A DNA stretch of 64,000 nt, taken from contig NZ_AUME01000002.1 of the NCBI RefSeq assembly GCF_000430525.1, positions 62,001-126,000 on the forward strand, in the 5' to 3' direction. The first letter of the stretch is position 1, and each line of letters opens with the position of its first letter. Source of the stretch: Prevotella corporis DSM 18810 = JCM 8529. Its GTDB lineage: Bacteria; Bacteroidota; Bacteroidia; Bacteroidales; Bacteroidaceae. Made by a program: the position numbers and the translations under genes. Positions 27,382-34,690 of this stretch are shown one piece after another. The notes below the pieces were generated by a model. That model made no database searches and was not told the DNA's origin. It was given only the letters and a program-made list of their open reading frames with translations.

Positions 27382-27927
27382 ATGAAAGATAAAAGAATAT
27401 TGAAGGCTATCAGGATTATCCTGCCGCTCTGCTTCTTTGCTCTGTTACCCCTGAGCATGCAAGCCCAGAAGTTCGCACTCATCGACATGGAATACGTGCT
27501 CAGCAATGTTCCAGCCTATGAACGTGCCAATGAGCAGCTCAACCAAGTCAGCAAGAAATGGCAAGCCGAGATTGAGGCTCTCAACACCGAAGCAGGCACG
27601 ATGTACAAGAATTACCAGAACGAATTGGTATTTCTCTCTCAGGAACAGAAAAAGAAGAAGCAGGAAGACATTATGGCAAAGGAGAAACAGGCTTCCGACC
27701 TCAAACGCAAATATTTCGGTCCAGAAGGAGAGCTCTTCAAAAAGCGCACCAGTCTCATCTCGCCGATTCAGGAAGAAATCTACAATGCCGTTAAGGACAT
27801 CTCCGACCAACGGGGCTACAGTCTGGTAATCGACCGCTCAAGTGCGACAGCCGGCATCATCTACGGCTCGCCAAAGGTGGACATCAGCAACGAGGTGCTG
27901 CAGAAACTGGGCTACGGAAACCAATAG
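27382..27927 (+). CDS. OmpH/Skp family periplasmic chaperone, first copy
   Basis: A 181-residue protein with a long signal peptide ending MQAQ. The OmpH core then starts KFALIDMEYVLSNVPAYERAN, with a charged coiled-coil middle (about 60-125, rich in Lys/Glu/Gln) and the closing GYSLVIDRSS strand. Skp-type trimers hold unfolded outer-membrane proteins in the periplasm for delivery to BamA, encoded 82 bp upstream. It has a GGAGGG-like ribosome site just before the ATG. It is the first of three tandem paralogs. Confidence 0.9.
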   Translation: MKDKRILKAIRIILPLCFFALLPLSMQAQKFALIDMEYVLSNVPAYERANEQLNQVSKKWQAEIEALNTEAGTMYKNYQNELVFLSQEQKKKKQEDIMAKEKQASDLKRKYFGPEGELFKKRTSLISPIQEEIYNAVKDISDQRGYSLVIDRSSATAGIIYGSPKVDISNEVLQKLGYGNQ

Positions 27928-28042
27928 AACAAAGGACGGGCATCACGGAAAAATCCCCTAACGCATGGGGAAACACCAATCCGAAGAAATGCGCCCGCCA
28001 ACAATAAAGGAATTATAAACTATTAAATAACAAAGAAAGAAA

Positions 28043-28546
28043 ATGAAAAAGCTTATTTTAATGTTGATGCTCTGTGCTCCAATGACTATGTTCGCACAGA
28101 AGTTTGGTCACCTTGATTCACAGGCACTCTTGCAGTCACTTCCTGAAGCAACAAGCGTTCAGCAGAAACTTGAGGCAAAAGGCAAGGAATATGAGAAACA
28201 ACTCGCCGACATGCAGACAGAACTCCAGCGCAAGGCTGAGGAATACGACAAGACCAAGAGCACGATGAACGCTACAAAAAAGGCTGAAACCGAGAAAACC
28301 CTGCAGGATATGTACACCAAGATTCAGCAGACAGCTCAGGACAACCAAAAGGCTTTCAACGAAGAGCAGCAGAAGCAGTTAGGCCCTGTACTCGAAAAAG
28401 TACGCAATGCCATTGCAGCTGTAGCCAAAGCAGGAAACTATACCTACATCATGGAGAAAGCCGCAGGCCAGCCTCTTTACATCAACGAAGCCATCAGCAA
28501 GGACATTACTGCTGAAGTGAAGGCTCAGTTGGCTAAGATGAAGTAA
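28043..28546 (+). CDS. OmpH/Skp family periplasmic chaperone, second copy
   Basis: A 167-residue paralog with signal peptide (MLMLCAPMTMFAQ) and the OmpH core KFGHLDSQALLQSLPEA. It has a long Lys/Gln/Glu coiled-coil (about 40-120) and the C-terminal NYTYIMEKAAGQPLYIN strand region. The 115-bp gap from the first copy has no clear terminator, so co-transcription with bamA is likely. A strong terminator comes 22 bp after its stop. Different ends of the coiled coil (AAGQP versus SSATAG) suggest partial specialisation, which is inference. Confidence 0.92.
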   Translation: MKKLILMLMLCAPMTMFAQKFGHLDSQALLQSLPEATSVQQKLEAKGKEYEKQLADMQTELQRKAEEYDKTKSTMNATKKAETEKTLQDMYTKIQQTAQDNQKAFNEEQQKQLGPVLEKVRNAIAAVAKAGNYTYIMEKAAGQPLYINEAISKDITAEVKAQLAKMK

Positions 28547-28568
28547 GTGAGCGGTGGAGATAAAGGGT

Positions 28569-28613
28569 GAGGTCACCGCAAGAATTGTCTTGTTGCGGTG
28601 ACCTCCTTTTTTT
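28569..28613 (+). terminator. Strong intrinsic terminator between second and third skp genes
   Basis: GAGGTCACCGCAA (28569-28581) pairs perfectly over 13 bp with TTGCGGTGACCTC (28593-28605) around an 11-nt loop and is followed by CTTTTTTT. This should end most of the bamA-skp transcript before the third paralog. Confidence 0.92.
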
Positions 28614-28620
28614 CTTTCCA

Positions 28621-28700
28621 AACCTTCCAGTTGAGGTCTGAAACTATTTCAACTGATTGCTGGGCCGCTTCTCTCATGCCTTCGGACTCATTTTCTGTCA
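28621..28700 (+). repeat. Possible degraded E-type repeat
   Basis: ATTTCAACTG, GGGCCGCTTCTCTCATGCC and nearby text weakly resemble the left half of E2 (GATTCAATTCG, TGCCGCTTCCCTGCC). Similarity is by eye and the right end of the element is missing. Confidence 0.25.
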
Positions 28701-28840
28701 CAATGGATCATTGTAGCCTTACCAATGCTGACAGGCAGTCAGTGGCAGAAACTGGCAATACGGGCAATCAGAAAATCAAACCATGCGACCGGATGACCAA
28801 CCAGACGCTAATCCTCCAAAAGGAGACAAAACAAAACACA

Positions 28841-29344
28841 ATGAAAAAAACATTCCTTTTCCTTGCTTTGGCCCTGATGCCTTTGCTGACATCGGCACAG
28901 AGCCTGAAGTTTGCCTACTTCAGCTACAACGAAGTGTTGCAATCAATGGCCGACTATGCCACGGTCGTTCAGAACATGAAAGACCTGCGTGCGAAATACG
29001 ATGCAGAGACACAACGGTCGGAAAAAGATTTCCATGCCAAGTATGAGAATTTTCTTGAAGAACAACGCAACCTCGCACCGTCTATCCTGAAAAAGCGACA
29101 AGCCGAAATACAAGAGATGATGTACAAGAACATGGCATTCAAAAAGGAATCGCAAAAACTGCTTGAGCAAGCCGAGAAACAGGCCTTCGCACCCGTGCAT
29201 CAAAGACTGAGAGACACCGTCAGCGAGATGGGGCGCGAGAGTGGCTATGCTTTCATTCTCAACACTGATGACAACGCTTTGCCTTACGTTGACGCCACGA
29301 TGGGTGAGAACATCACCGAGGCTCTGAAAACCGTTCTGAAATAA
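28841..29344 (+). CDS. OmpH/Skp family periplasmic chaperone, third copy
   Basis: A 167-residue third paralog. The signal peptide (KTFLFLALALMPLLTSAQ) precedes SLKFAYFSYNEVLQSMADYA, a coiled-coil middle and the closing SGYAFILNTDDNALPYVD. The frame is open 81 codons upstream across the terminator and repeat-like DNA, so the start is set at the ATG 28841, where the signal peptide begins. It lies after a strong terminator and so probably has its own promoter or relies on read-through. It is followed 6 bp later by murI. Confidence 0.9.
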   Translation: MKKTFLFLALALMPLLTSAQSLKFAYFSYNEVLQSMADYATVVQNMKDLRAKYDAETQRSEKDFHAKYENFLEEQRNLAPSILKKRQAEIQEMMYKNMAFKKESQKLLEQAEKQAFAPVHQRLRDTVSEMGRESGYAFILNTDDNALPYVDATMGENITEALKTVLK

Positions 29345-29350
29345 ACGCTG

Positions 29351-30193
29351 ATGGCTGACGCTCTTCCACAATCACCAGGCCCCATCGGTGTTTTCGATTC
29401 GGGCTATGGCGGCCTGACCATCCTTCATGGCATCCGCCAGCTACTGCCCCAATACGACTACATCTACCTTGGCGACAATGCGCGCGCACCCTACGGTTCG
29501 CGCTCGTTCGACGTGGTTTACCAATTCACCCGACAAGCTGTGCTGAAACTTTTCAGCATGGGTTGCCAACTGGTGATACTGGGTTGCAACACCGCATCGG
29601 CCAAAGCCCTGCGCACCATCCAGCAAACCGACCTTCCTGAACTCGACTCACGTCGCCGTGTGCTGGGCGTTATCCGTCCGACGGCCGAGATAATCGGAAA
29701 ACTGACCGACTCCCGGCATGTCGGTATCTTAGCCACCGAAGGAACGGTGAAGAGCGAAAGCTACAACATGGAAATCAACAAGCTGTGGCCCGATATTGAG
29801 GTGACGGGGGTTGCCTGCCCACTGTGGGTACCGATTATTGAGAACAACGAGGCCAACGGGCCCGGTGCCGATTACTTCGTCAAGAAACGCATTGACCACA
29901 TCCTTAGTCTCGACCCACGTATCGACACGATTATACTCGGATGCACACACTACCCCATCCTGATACCTAAAATCAAACAATACGTTCCCGAAGGCATCCG
30001 CATTATATCGCAAGGAAAATATGTGGCCGAAAGCCTGAAAGACTATCTCAACCGCCATGCCGACATGAACGAACGCTGCACGAAAGGCGGATCGGCAAGG
30101 TACTTTACTACCGAGAACGAGGAGAAATTCAAGGAAAACGCGCGGATATTCTTGCCCGAAGGTATAGAGGTGTCGCATCTGTCGCTGGAATAA
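29351..30193 (+). CDS. murI: Glutamate racemase
   Basis: A 280-residue cofactor-free racemase making D-glutamate for peptidoglycan. The N-terminal PIGVFDSGYGGLTIL contains Asp16 and Ser17. The first catalytic Cys is Cys79 in ILGCNTAS and the second is Cys198 in ILGCTHYPIL with His200. All family motifs are present and the length is normal. The gene closes the cell-envelope cluster and is separated from the third skp gene by 6 bp, so the two are probably translated from one mRNA. An array of 22-bp repeats follows 183 bp after the stop. Confidence 0.95.
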   Translation: MADALPQSPGPIGVFDSGYGGLTILHGIRQLLPQYDYIYLGDNARAPYGSRSFDVVYQFTRQAVLKLFSMGCQLVILGCNTASAKALRTIQQTDLPELDSRRRVLGVIRPTAEIIGKLTDSRHVGILATEGTVKSESYNMEINKLWPDIEVTGVACPLWVPIIENNEANGPGADYFVKKRIDHILSLDPRIDTIILGCTHYPILIPKIKQYVPEGIRIISQGKYVAESLKDYLNRHADMNERCTKGGSARYFTTENEEKFKENARIFLPEGIEVSHLSLE

Positions 30194-30376
30194 TCTGCTC
30201 TAATTACTCCCTTTATGCGCCCCGACCGTGGCCCTTTTCCCACCCCATAGATTTTTTTCAGACGGCCTTTTCTTCAACTTGACAACAGTGATTCCCACCG
30301 AATATCGACTGAAAATCGACAAAGAATCAGCTGGCCGATGAGCGACGACTGTAAAATTTTTTCGCCATCGTCATCC

Positions 30377-30458
30377 CATAGCTCACCTTTCGATTGTCAA
30401 AAGGTCAGCTATGACCATGCGAAAGCTTAGCTTTTGCCAAGTGACAGGTAAGCTTTCA
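30377..30458 (+). repeat. 22-bp-period repeat array 3 (four units)
   Basis: Units at 30377 (CATAGCTCACCTTTCG, inverted core AGCTCACCT), 30399 (AAAAGGTCAGCTATGA), 30421 (GAAAGCTTAGCTTTTG, palindromic core) and 30443 (GACAGGTAAGCTTTCA), all exactly 22 bp apart. It fills the convergent gap between murI and the SpoU methyltransferase gene. Confidence 0.88.
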
Positions 30459-30474
30459 GAATAAAAACATGTAG

Positions 30475-30518
30475 AATACTGAAACACAACGGATTGCGCA
30501 ATCAACTATTTCAGTATT
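30475..30518. terminator. Nested inverted repeat overlapping the SpoU gene stop
   Basis: AATACTGAAA (30475-30484) pairs perfectly with TTTCAGTATT (30509-30518), and the loop contains the 12-bp palindrome GATTGCGCAATC (30492-30503). The right arm covers the last codons of the minus-strand methyltransferase gene. It could end either convergent transcript; T-tracts are poor. Confidence 0.45.
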
Positions 30519-31080
30519 GATTGTCAATATTATTTGCCTGTAGCAGCAATCTTCTGGCAAATTCCCAGACCACGATTCCTGCTGTCACGCTTACGTTGAG
30601 CGAATGCTTGGTACCGAATTGCGGTATTTCCAAACAACCGTCGCTCATGTCAACCACCTCTTGCCTTACCCCTTTCACTTCATTGCCCAGCACTACTGCA
30701 CACGACTGCCTGTCGCCCGCAAACGGAGTGGCAGGCAGTTCGTGCAATTTAGTCGATCCCTCCACCTGCTCTACGCTATAGACGAAATAATGGTTGGCCT
30801 TCAATTCACGGATGGCATCTTCGGTATTGGCAAAATATTTCCAATCAACGGAGTCCTCCGCGCCAAGTGCCGTCTTGTGAATCTCAGCACTGGGCGGCGT
30901 GGCGGTTATCCCACAAAGATAGATGGCCTCCACCCGAAAGGCGTCGCATGAGCGGAACACGCTCCCCACGTTGTACAACGACCTCACATCGTCAAGGACG
31001 ACGACGAGAGGCAGTTTGTTTGCCTCTTTAAACTCCTTGAGTGAGAGGCGGTTCATCTCTATTGTGCGCAGTTTTCTCAT
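30511..31080 (-). CDS. TrmH/SpoU-family RNA 2'-O-methyltransferase
   Basis: A 189-residue SPOUT methyltransferase. Motif 1 is SLYNVGSVFRSCDAF with the conserved Asn and Arg, motif 2 is VLGNEVKGV, and motif 3 is IPQFGTKHSLNVSVTAGIVVWEF, which forms the knotted SAM site. It methylates a ribose 2'-OH in tRNA or rRNA; which RNA cannot be decided from this sequence. The short form lacks the extra N-terminal RNA-binding domain of RlmB. It is the last gene of a minus-strand run and lies 56 bp after sufE. Confidence 0.9.
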   Translation of the reverse strand: MRKLRTIEMNRLSLKEFKEANKLPLVVVLDDVRSLYNVGSVFRSCDAFRVEAIYLCGITATPPSAEIHKTALGAEDSVDWKYFANTEDAIRELKANHYFVYSVEQVEGSTKLHELPATPFAGDRQSCAVVLGNEVKGVRQEVVDMSDGCLEIPQFGTKHSLNVSVTAGIVVWEFARRLLLQANNIDNQY

Positions 31081-31136
31081 CGTATCGGATCCCTGTCGGC
31101 ATTGGAAAGCGCATCAGGGAAATAGCTTCTGATTGA

Positions 31137-31553
31137 TTATTTCAATGAAAATGCAATCGCATACGACTTGATTTGCTTCACCATCGACAGCAAGCCGTTG
31201 CTTCGTGTAGGGCTAAGATGCTGCCGAAGTCCTATCCTATCGATGAAATAGAGGTCGGCATCAATGATTTCCTGTGGTGTATGGCCACTGATAACACGAA
31301 TGAGCAAGGCAATAATTCCCTTCGTTATGAGTGCGTCGGAATCGGCAGTGAACACGAGTTTGCCATCCTCCATGTCGCATTGCAGCCACACGCGGCTCTG
31401 ACAGCCCTCTATAAGATTCTGCTCTGTCTTGTATTTAGGGTCCAGTTCCTCCAGATCGTTGCCCAAGTCGATGAGCATCTGATATTTGTCCATCCAGTCG
31501 GTGAAATCGGAAAACTCACCGATTACCTCATCTTGCATTTCGTTTATTGTCAT
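31137..31553 (-). CDS. sufE: SufE-family cysteine desulfuration protein
   Basis: A 138-residue SufE fold protein. The active-site cysteine is Cys51 in NLIEGCQSRVW, which accepts the persulfide from SufS and passes sulfur to the SUF scaffold during Fe-S cluster assembly. The conserved HTPQEI and LSPTRSNGLLSMV blocks are present. Length is normal and there is no signal peptide. It sits between the DoxX gene (14-bp gap) and the SpoU gene on the minus strand. No other suf genes lie in the window. Confidence 0.92.
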   Translation of the reverse strand: MTINEMQDEVIGEFSDFTDWMDKYQMLIDLGNDLEELDPKYKTEQNLIEGCQSRVWLQCDMEDGKLVFTADSDALITKGIIALLIRVISGHTPQEIIDADLYFIDRIGLRQHLSPTRSNGLLSMVKQIKSYAIAFSLK

Positions 31554-31567
31554 AATGGTATATCGTT

Positions 31568-32035
31568 TTATAAACCTATCATTTTGATTCTACGGCTGTC
31601 TCTTCTCCTGTTGCCGAACAAATTGTCAACCTCGAACAAGCCTTTTCCACATGCAAGTATCGCAAAGGCTGCGGCAGAGGCATTGAATGCCGAACAGTCG
31701 AGCGGAGCTTTGATGCCCTCTGATGTGGCCATGGCGATGGCAAAGGTGAGTATCATCAGACCCGAAAGCGAGGCTGTCCATCTCAATTTAAGGCCCAACA
31801 GCAAGCAAACGGAAAACAATATCTCACAGGCGGTGGCCGTCCAGCCCAGTGCGGGAATGTATTCGGCGGGCACATAAGGAATCAAGGTTTGCGTGTAGGC
31901 AAGGTATTTGTCCATACTTCCCCATACACACATATCCTTTGCCCATAAGCCGAAGCGGTCGGCAACAGCTGAAAGCATAGACGTTGCGACGGTAAGCCTT
32001 AGAAACAGTTTGGCAATTTGATGTAGTTCTATCAT
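31568..32035 (-). CDS. DoxX-like small membrane protein
   Basis: A 155-residue protein with four hydrophobic segments (about 7-25, 60-82, 86-106, 118-132), including AVADRFGLW near the start and PALGWTATACEILFSVCLLLG, both typical of DoxX/MauE-type proteins. Members are associated with redox or membrane respiratory functions, but no specific activity can be given. It is located between the U32 gene (22-bp gap) and sufE. Confidence 0.72.
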   Translation of the reverse strand: MIELHQIAKLFLRLTVATSMLSAVADRFGLWAKDMCVWGSMDKYLAYTQTLIPYVPAEYIPALGWTATACEILFSVCLLLGLKLRWTASLSGLMILTFAIAMATSEGIKAPLDCSAFNASAAAFAILACGKGLFEVDNLFGNRRRDSRRIKMIGL

Positions 32036-32057
32036 AGGTTTGATGTTTTACTAAAGT

Positions 32058-33308
32058 TTATTCATCTACTTTCGTCCTCACAATCTTATACACCTTGTCG
32101 TTAGGGCGTACCTTGTCGGGCACGGGCAGTGACACCCGCCATCCCTTCTCTGCCCTATCGACAGGCTTTAGGTCGTAGCGTATCTCGCTGGCGGTGAACT
32201 TCATCACGCCGGTTGTCGTACCAGTGATGAGCATTTTCTCATTCAGCGCAATCTCTGAGGCTTCAACGGCAATCTCGGCGACACCCAGTTTGGAGAAATA
32301 CTTGATGACCTTGCCCACGAGAACTTTCCGCTCGGTGGCCTTGTTGCCATAGTTCCGGGTCCATTCGCCCATCTTTTGCCCTTGGTAATATCCATCCCAG
32401 AAGCCCCGGTTGAACACCGTCTTGAGCCGTTCGTCCCACGCATCCTTCTTCTTCTCTGTGTAAGTGCCTTCGATAACACTGCTGATAGCCTCCTTGTAAC
32501 AAGTAACAACCTCGTGAACATACTCCGGTCCGCGAGCGCGCCCTTCGATCTTGAACACCCTTACACCGGCTTTCATCATCTTGTCGATGAACCGAATGGT
32601 TTTCAAGTCTTTGGGGCTCATGATGTATTTGTTGTCAATTTCGAGCTGATTGCCCGTCTCGTTGTCGGTAACTGTGTAGGAACGGCGGCATATCTGCACA
32701 CATTCGCCACGGTTGGCAGAGCGATTTGCATCGTGAAGACTCATGTAACACTTGCCCGAAACGGCCATACAGAACGCCCCATGACAGAACATTTCAATAC
32801 GCACCAGTTCGCCACGAGGCCCCCGGACATCCTGTTCCTGAATCTGACGGTATATCTCCGCAACCTGGTTCATATTGAGCTCGCGGGCCAAAACAGCAAC
32901 ATCGGCAAACTGAGCATAGAACTTCAGTGCCTCGATATTTGAGATATTGAGCTGCGTTGACAAGTGAACCTCAAGCCCAACCTGACGGCAATACACCATG
33001 ACAGCCACGTCGCTGACAATCGCCGCTGTGATGTCAGCCTGTTTTGCCGCATCTATAATCTCTCGCATCACACTGAGGTCTTCGCCATAGATAACCGTAT
33101 TCACCGTGAGGTATGTCTTGATTCCCCTCGCTTTGCAAGTCTCGGCAATCTCTTTCAGGTCCTCAATCGTGAAATGGTTGGCCGAATGCGACCTCATATT
33201 GAGCTGACCAATACCAAAATAGACAGAGTCTGCCCCTGCCTGGATGGCTGCAGCAAGACTCTCGCGTGAGCCTACTGGTGCCATTATTTCAAATTCTTGT
33301 ATATTCAT
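32058..33308 (-). CDS. U32-family protein (tRNA/rRNA hydroxylation type)
   Basis: A 416-residue member of peptidase family U32. It opens MNIQEFEIMAPVGSRESLAAAIQAGADSVYFG-like, a TIM-barrel start, and contains the U32 signature around IEMFCHGAFCMAVSGKCYMS (about 168-188) with conserved cysteines and His, plus NRGECVQICRR after it. E. coli relatives TrhP and RlhA are now known to be needed for 5-hydroxylation of uridine or cytidine in RNA rather than proteolysis, so an RNA-modification role is favoured. The C-terminal domain (VGKVIKYFSKLGVAEIAV) is the small beta domain. It heads the minus-strand operon U32-DoxX-sufE-SpoU. Confidence 0.85.
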   Translation of the reverse strand: MNIQEFEIMAPVGSRESLAAAIQAGADSVYFGIGQLNMRSHSANHFTIEDLKEIAETCKARGIKTYLTVNTVIYGEDLSVMREIIDAAKQADITAAIVSDVAVMVYCRQVGLEVHLSTQLNISNIEALKFYAQFADVAVLARELNMNQVAEIYRQIQEQDVRGPRGELVRIEMFCHGAFCMAVSGKCYMSLHDANRSANRGECVQICRRSYTVTDNETGNQLEIDNKYIMSPKDLKTIRFIDKMMKAGVRVFKIEGRARGPEYVHEVVTCYKEAISSVIEGTYTEKKKDAWDERLKTVFNRGFWDGYYQGQKMGEWTRNYGNKATERKVLVGKVIKYFSKLGVAEIAVEASEIALNEKMLITGTTTGVMKFTASEIRYDLKPVDRAEKGWRVSLPVPDKVRPNDKVYKIVRTKVDE

Positions 33309-33390
33309 TGTTACCTTTTACTGTGCGAGATAATGCAAACGAGGACAAAAAAAGTTTACTTTCAATTGGCCGAGTGCAGCTTATCTTCTG

Positions 33391-33398
33391 CAAAGATA
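33391..33398 (-). promoter_or_regulatory. -7 box (TATCTTTG) for the U32-DoxX-sufE-SpoU operon
   Basis: A perfect TAnnTTTG match on the minus strand with a predicted start near 33384, giving a leader of about 75 nt. No clear -33 TTTG. Confidence 0.5.
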
Positions 33399-33583
33399 AA
33401 TAAAATATCTGATAACATCATGCTAAAAACTTTCTAACTTTCATCTGTTAAACGAGCAAACACAGCAAATCACCGCCTCATGGCTCAAAGAAAGTCCGCT
33501 GAAGCAAAGTTTTTTTAAAGCTAAAAGTCAGAATCCGGTGCACGATTAACAAGAAAAAGCAGTACCGTTTCACCATAATTCTT

Positions 33584-33591
33584 TATCTTTG
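33584..33591 (+). promoter_or_regulatory. -7 box (TATCTTTG) for the C1 peptidase gene
   Basis: A perfect TAnnTTTG match whose predicted start (about 33598) is only 3 nt before the ATG at 33601. If correct, the mRNA is practically leaderless. The -33 region is poor. Confidence 0.5.
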
Positions 33592-33600
33592 CATACAAGT

Positions 33601-34644
33601 ATGAAAAGAAACGCATTCATTATCATAGCATTAGTGCTGCTCATCGGATGTGGGAAGCAAAGGCAAAAGCAGGTGAGACCTGAGCATCTTACCGATGAAA
33701 TACGACTGAAGACCACTCCAGTGAAGAACCAAGGGCGCAGCTCACTTTGCTGGGCATACGCCATGTTGGCAACTATTGAAACCGAGCACCTCATGCAAGG
33801 CGATTCTATCAACTTGAGTGCAGACTATGTTGCACGAATGTATCTTCAGGAACAGGTGACCCAACAACTGCTATCGAAGAACAACAAGGGGCGCTTCGGT
33901 CAGCAAGGAAACGGCATTACCACACGCGGCATGTCGAGTATGCTGCTTGATCTGATTCACACCTACGGACTTCAGCACTTCGAAGCTTACCACCGGAAGA
34001 CGAACACTAACTATAATTTGCTCGCCCGTAAGCTAAGTCAGGCTATTTACTCACCCAAATCATCGGAACTGTCCAATCAACTGGAGGACATCAACGAGTT
34101 TTTGGATGACGAGATAGGCTCTGCGCCGAAACAAGTGTTCATGTATGGCGTTGTTTACACTCCACAGGAATTTGCCCGAAGCGTATGTCGCAATGACGAA
34201 TACCTGGCCCTCACGAGCTTCACCCACCACACTTTCAACGAGCGTTTCCCATTGGAAGTGAAGGATAACTACTTCCACAACACCTTCCTCAATGTGCCAA
34301 TCGACACGATGATGCAACGAATCGAGCGGTCAGTCATGAGCGGACATCCCGTTTGCTGGGAGGGTGACATCTCAGAAGCTGGGTTCTCGTTCGCCCAAGG
34401 CATAGCCAAGACAGACGACGAAGGAGTAAAGGCAACGCAAGAGCAGCGGCAGAAGGCTTTTGAGACACACAAGACGACCGACGACCACTGTATGGAAATC
34501 ATGGGTGTTGCCCACGATGACAAAGGCAACAAATACTTTTTATGCAAGAACAGCTGGGGAACGCAGAACCGTTACCACGGCTTCATGTATCTCAGTTATA
34601 ATTATGTGAGGCTCAAAACCATAGCCGTCTATATTCCACAATAG
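33601..34644 (+). CDS. C1-family (papain-like) cysteine peptidase, lipoprotein
   Basis: A 347-residue lipoprotein: lipobox LLIGC with Cys17, so it is anchored in an envelope membrane. The papain-fold residues are Gln44 (VKNQGRSSLCWAYAM), Cys50, His296 (DDHCMEIMGVA) and Asn317 (LCKNSWGTQNRYHGFMYLS). The layout and spacing are closer to bleomycin-hydrolase/aminopeptidase C relatives (C1B) than to classical papain. Substrate is unknown, presumably peptides or proteins in the periplasm. An in-frame TTG at 33589 lies inside the promoter, so the ATG at 33601 is used. It converges on pncB, only 46 bp from its stop. Confidence 0.88.
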   Translation: MKRNAFIIIALVLLIGCGKQRQKQVRPEHLTDEIRLKTTPVKNQGRSSLCWAYAMLATIETEHLMQGDSINLSADYVARMYLQEQVTQQLLSKNNKGRFGQQGNGITTRGMSSMLLDLIHTYGLQHFEAYHRKTNTNYNLLARKLSQAIYSPKSSELSNQLEDINEFLDDEIGSAPKQVFMYGVVYTPQEFARSVCRNDEYLALTSFTHHTFNERFPLEVKDNYFHNTFLNVPIDTMMQRIERSVMSGHPVCWEGDISEAGFSFAQGIAKTDDEGVKATQEQRQKAFETHKTTDDHCMEIMGVAHDDKGNKYFLCKNSWGTQNRYHGFMYLSYNYVRLKTIAVYIPQ

Positions 34645-34690
34645 GCCTACGGCTGACATTGGTGGGCAAACGGGGCCACCGATGCCCCTT

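Larger units (their letters stand above)
33309..33600. other. Divergent gap between U32 and C1 peptidase genes
   Basis: 292 bp. On the minus strand TATCTTTG (33398-33391) is a probable -7 box for the U32 operon. On the plus strand TATCTTTG (33584-33591) serves the peptidase. No 22-bp repeats are present, in keeping with their absence from every divergent gap here. Confidence 0.5.

Noticed and set aside
28598..28840. N-terminal extension of the third skp gene
   Set aside because: The 81 extra codons cover a terminator tail and repeat-like DNA, and the signal peptide only begins at 28841.
30377..30458. Reading the 22-bp arrays as CRISPR
   Set aside because: Units are 16 bp, diverged and partly inverted, intervals are 6 bp, copy number is fixed at four, and no cas genes are nearby.
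31173..31877. 234-codon plus-strand frame
   Set aside because: Antisense across sufE and the DoxX gene, both of which are recognisable.
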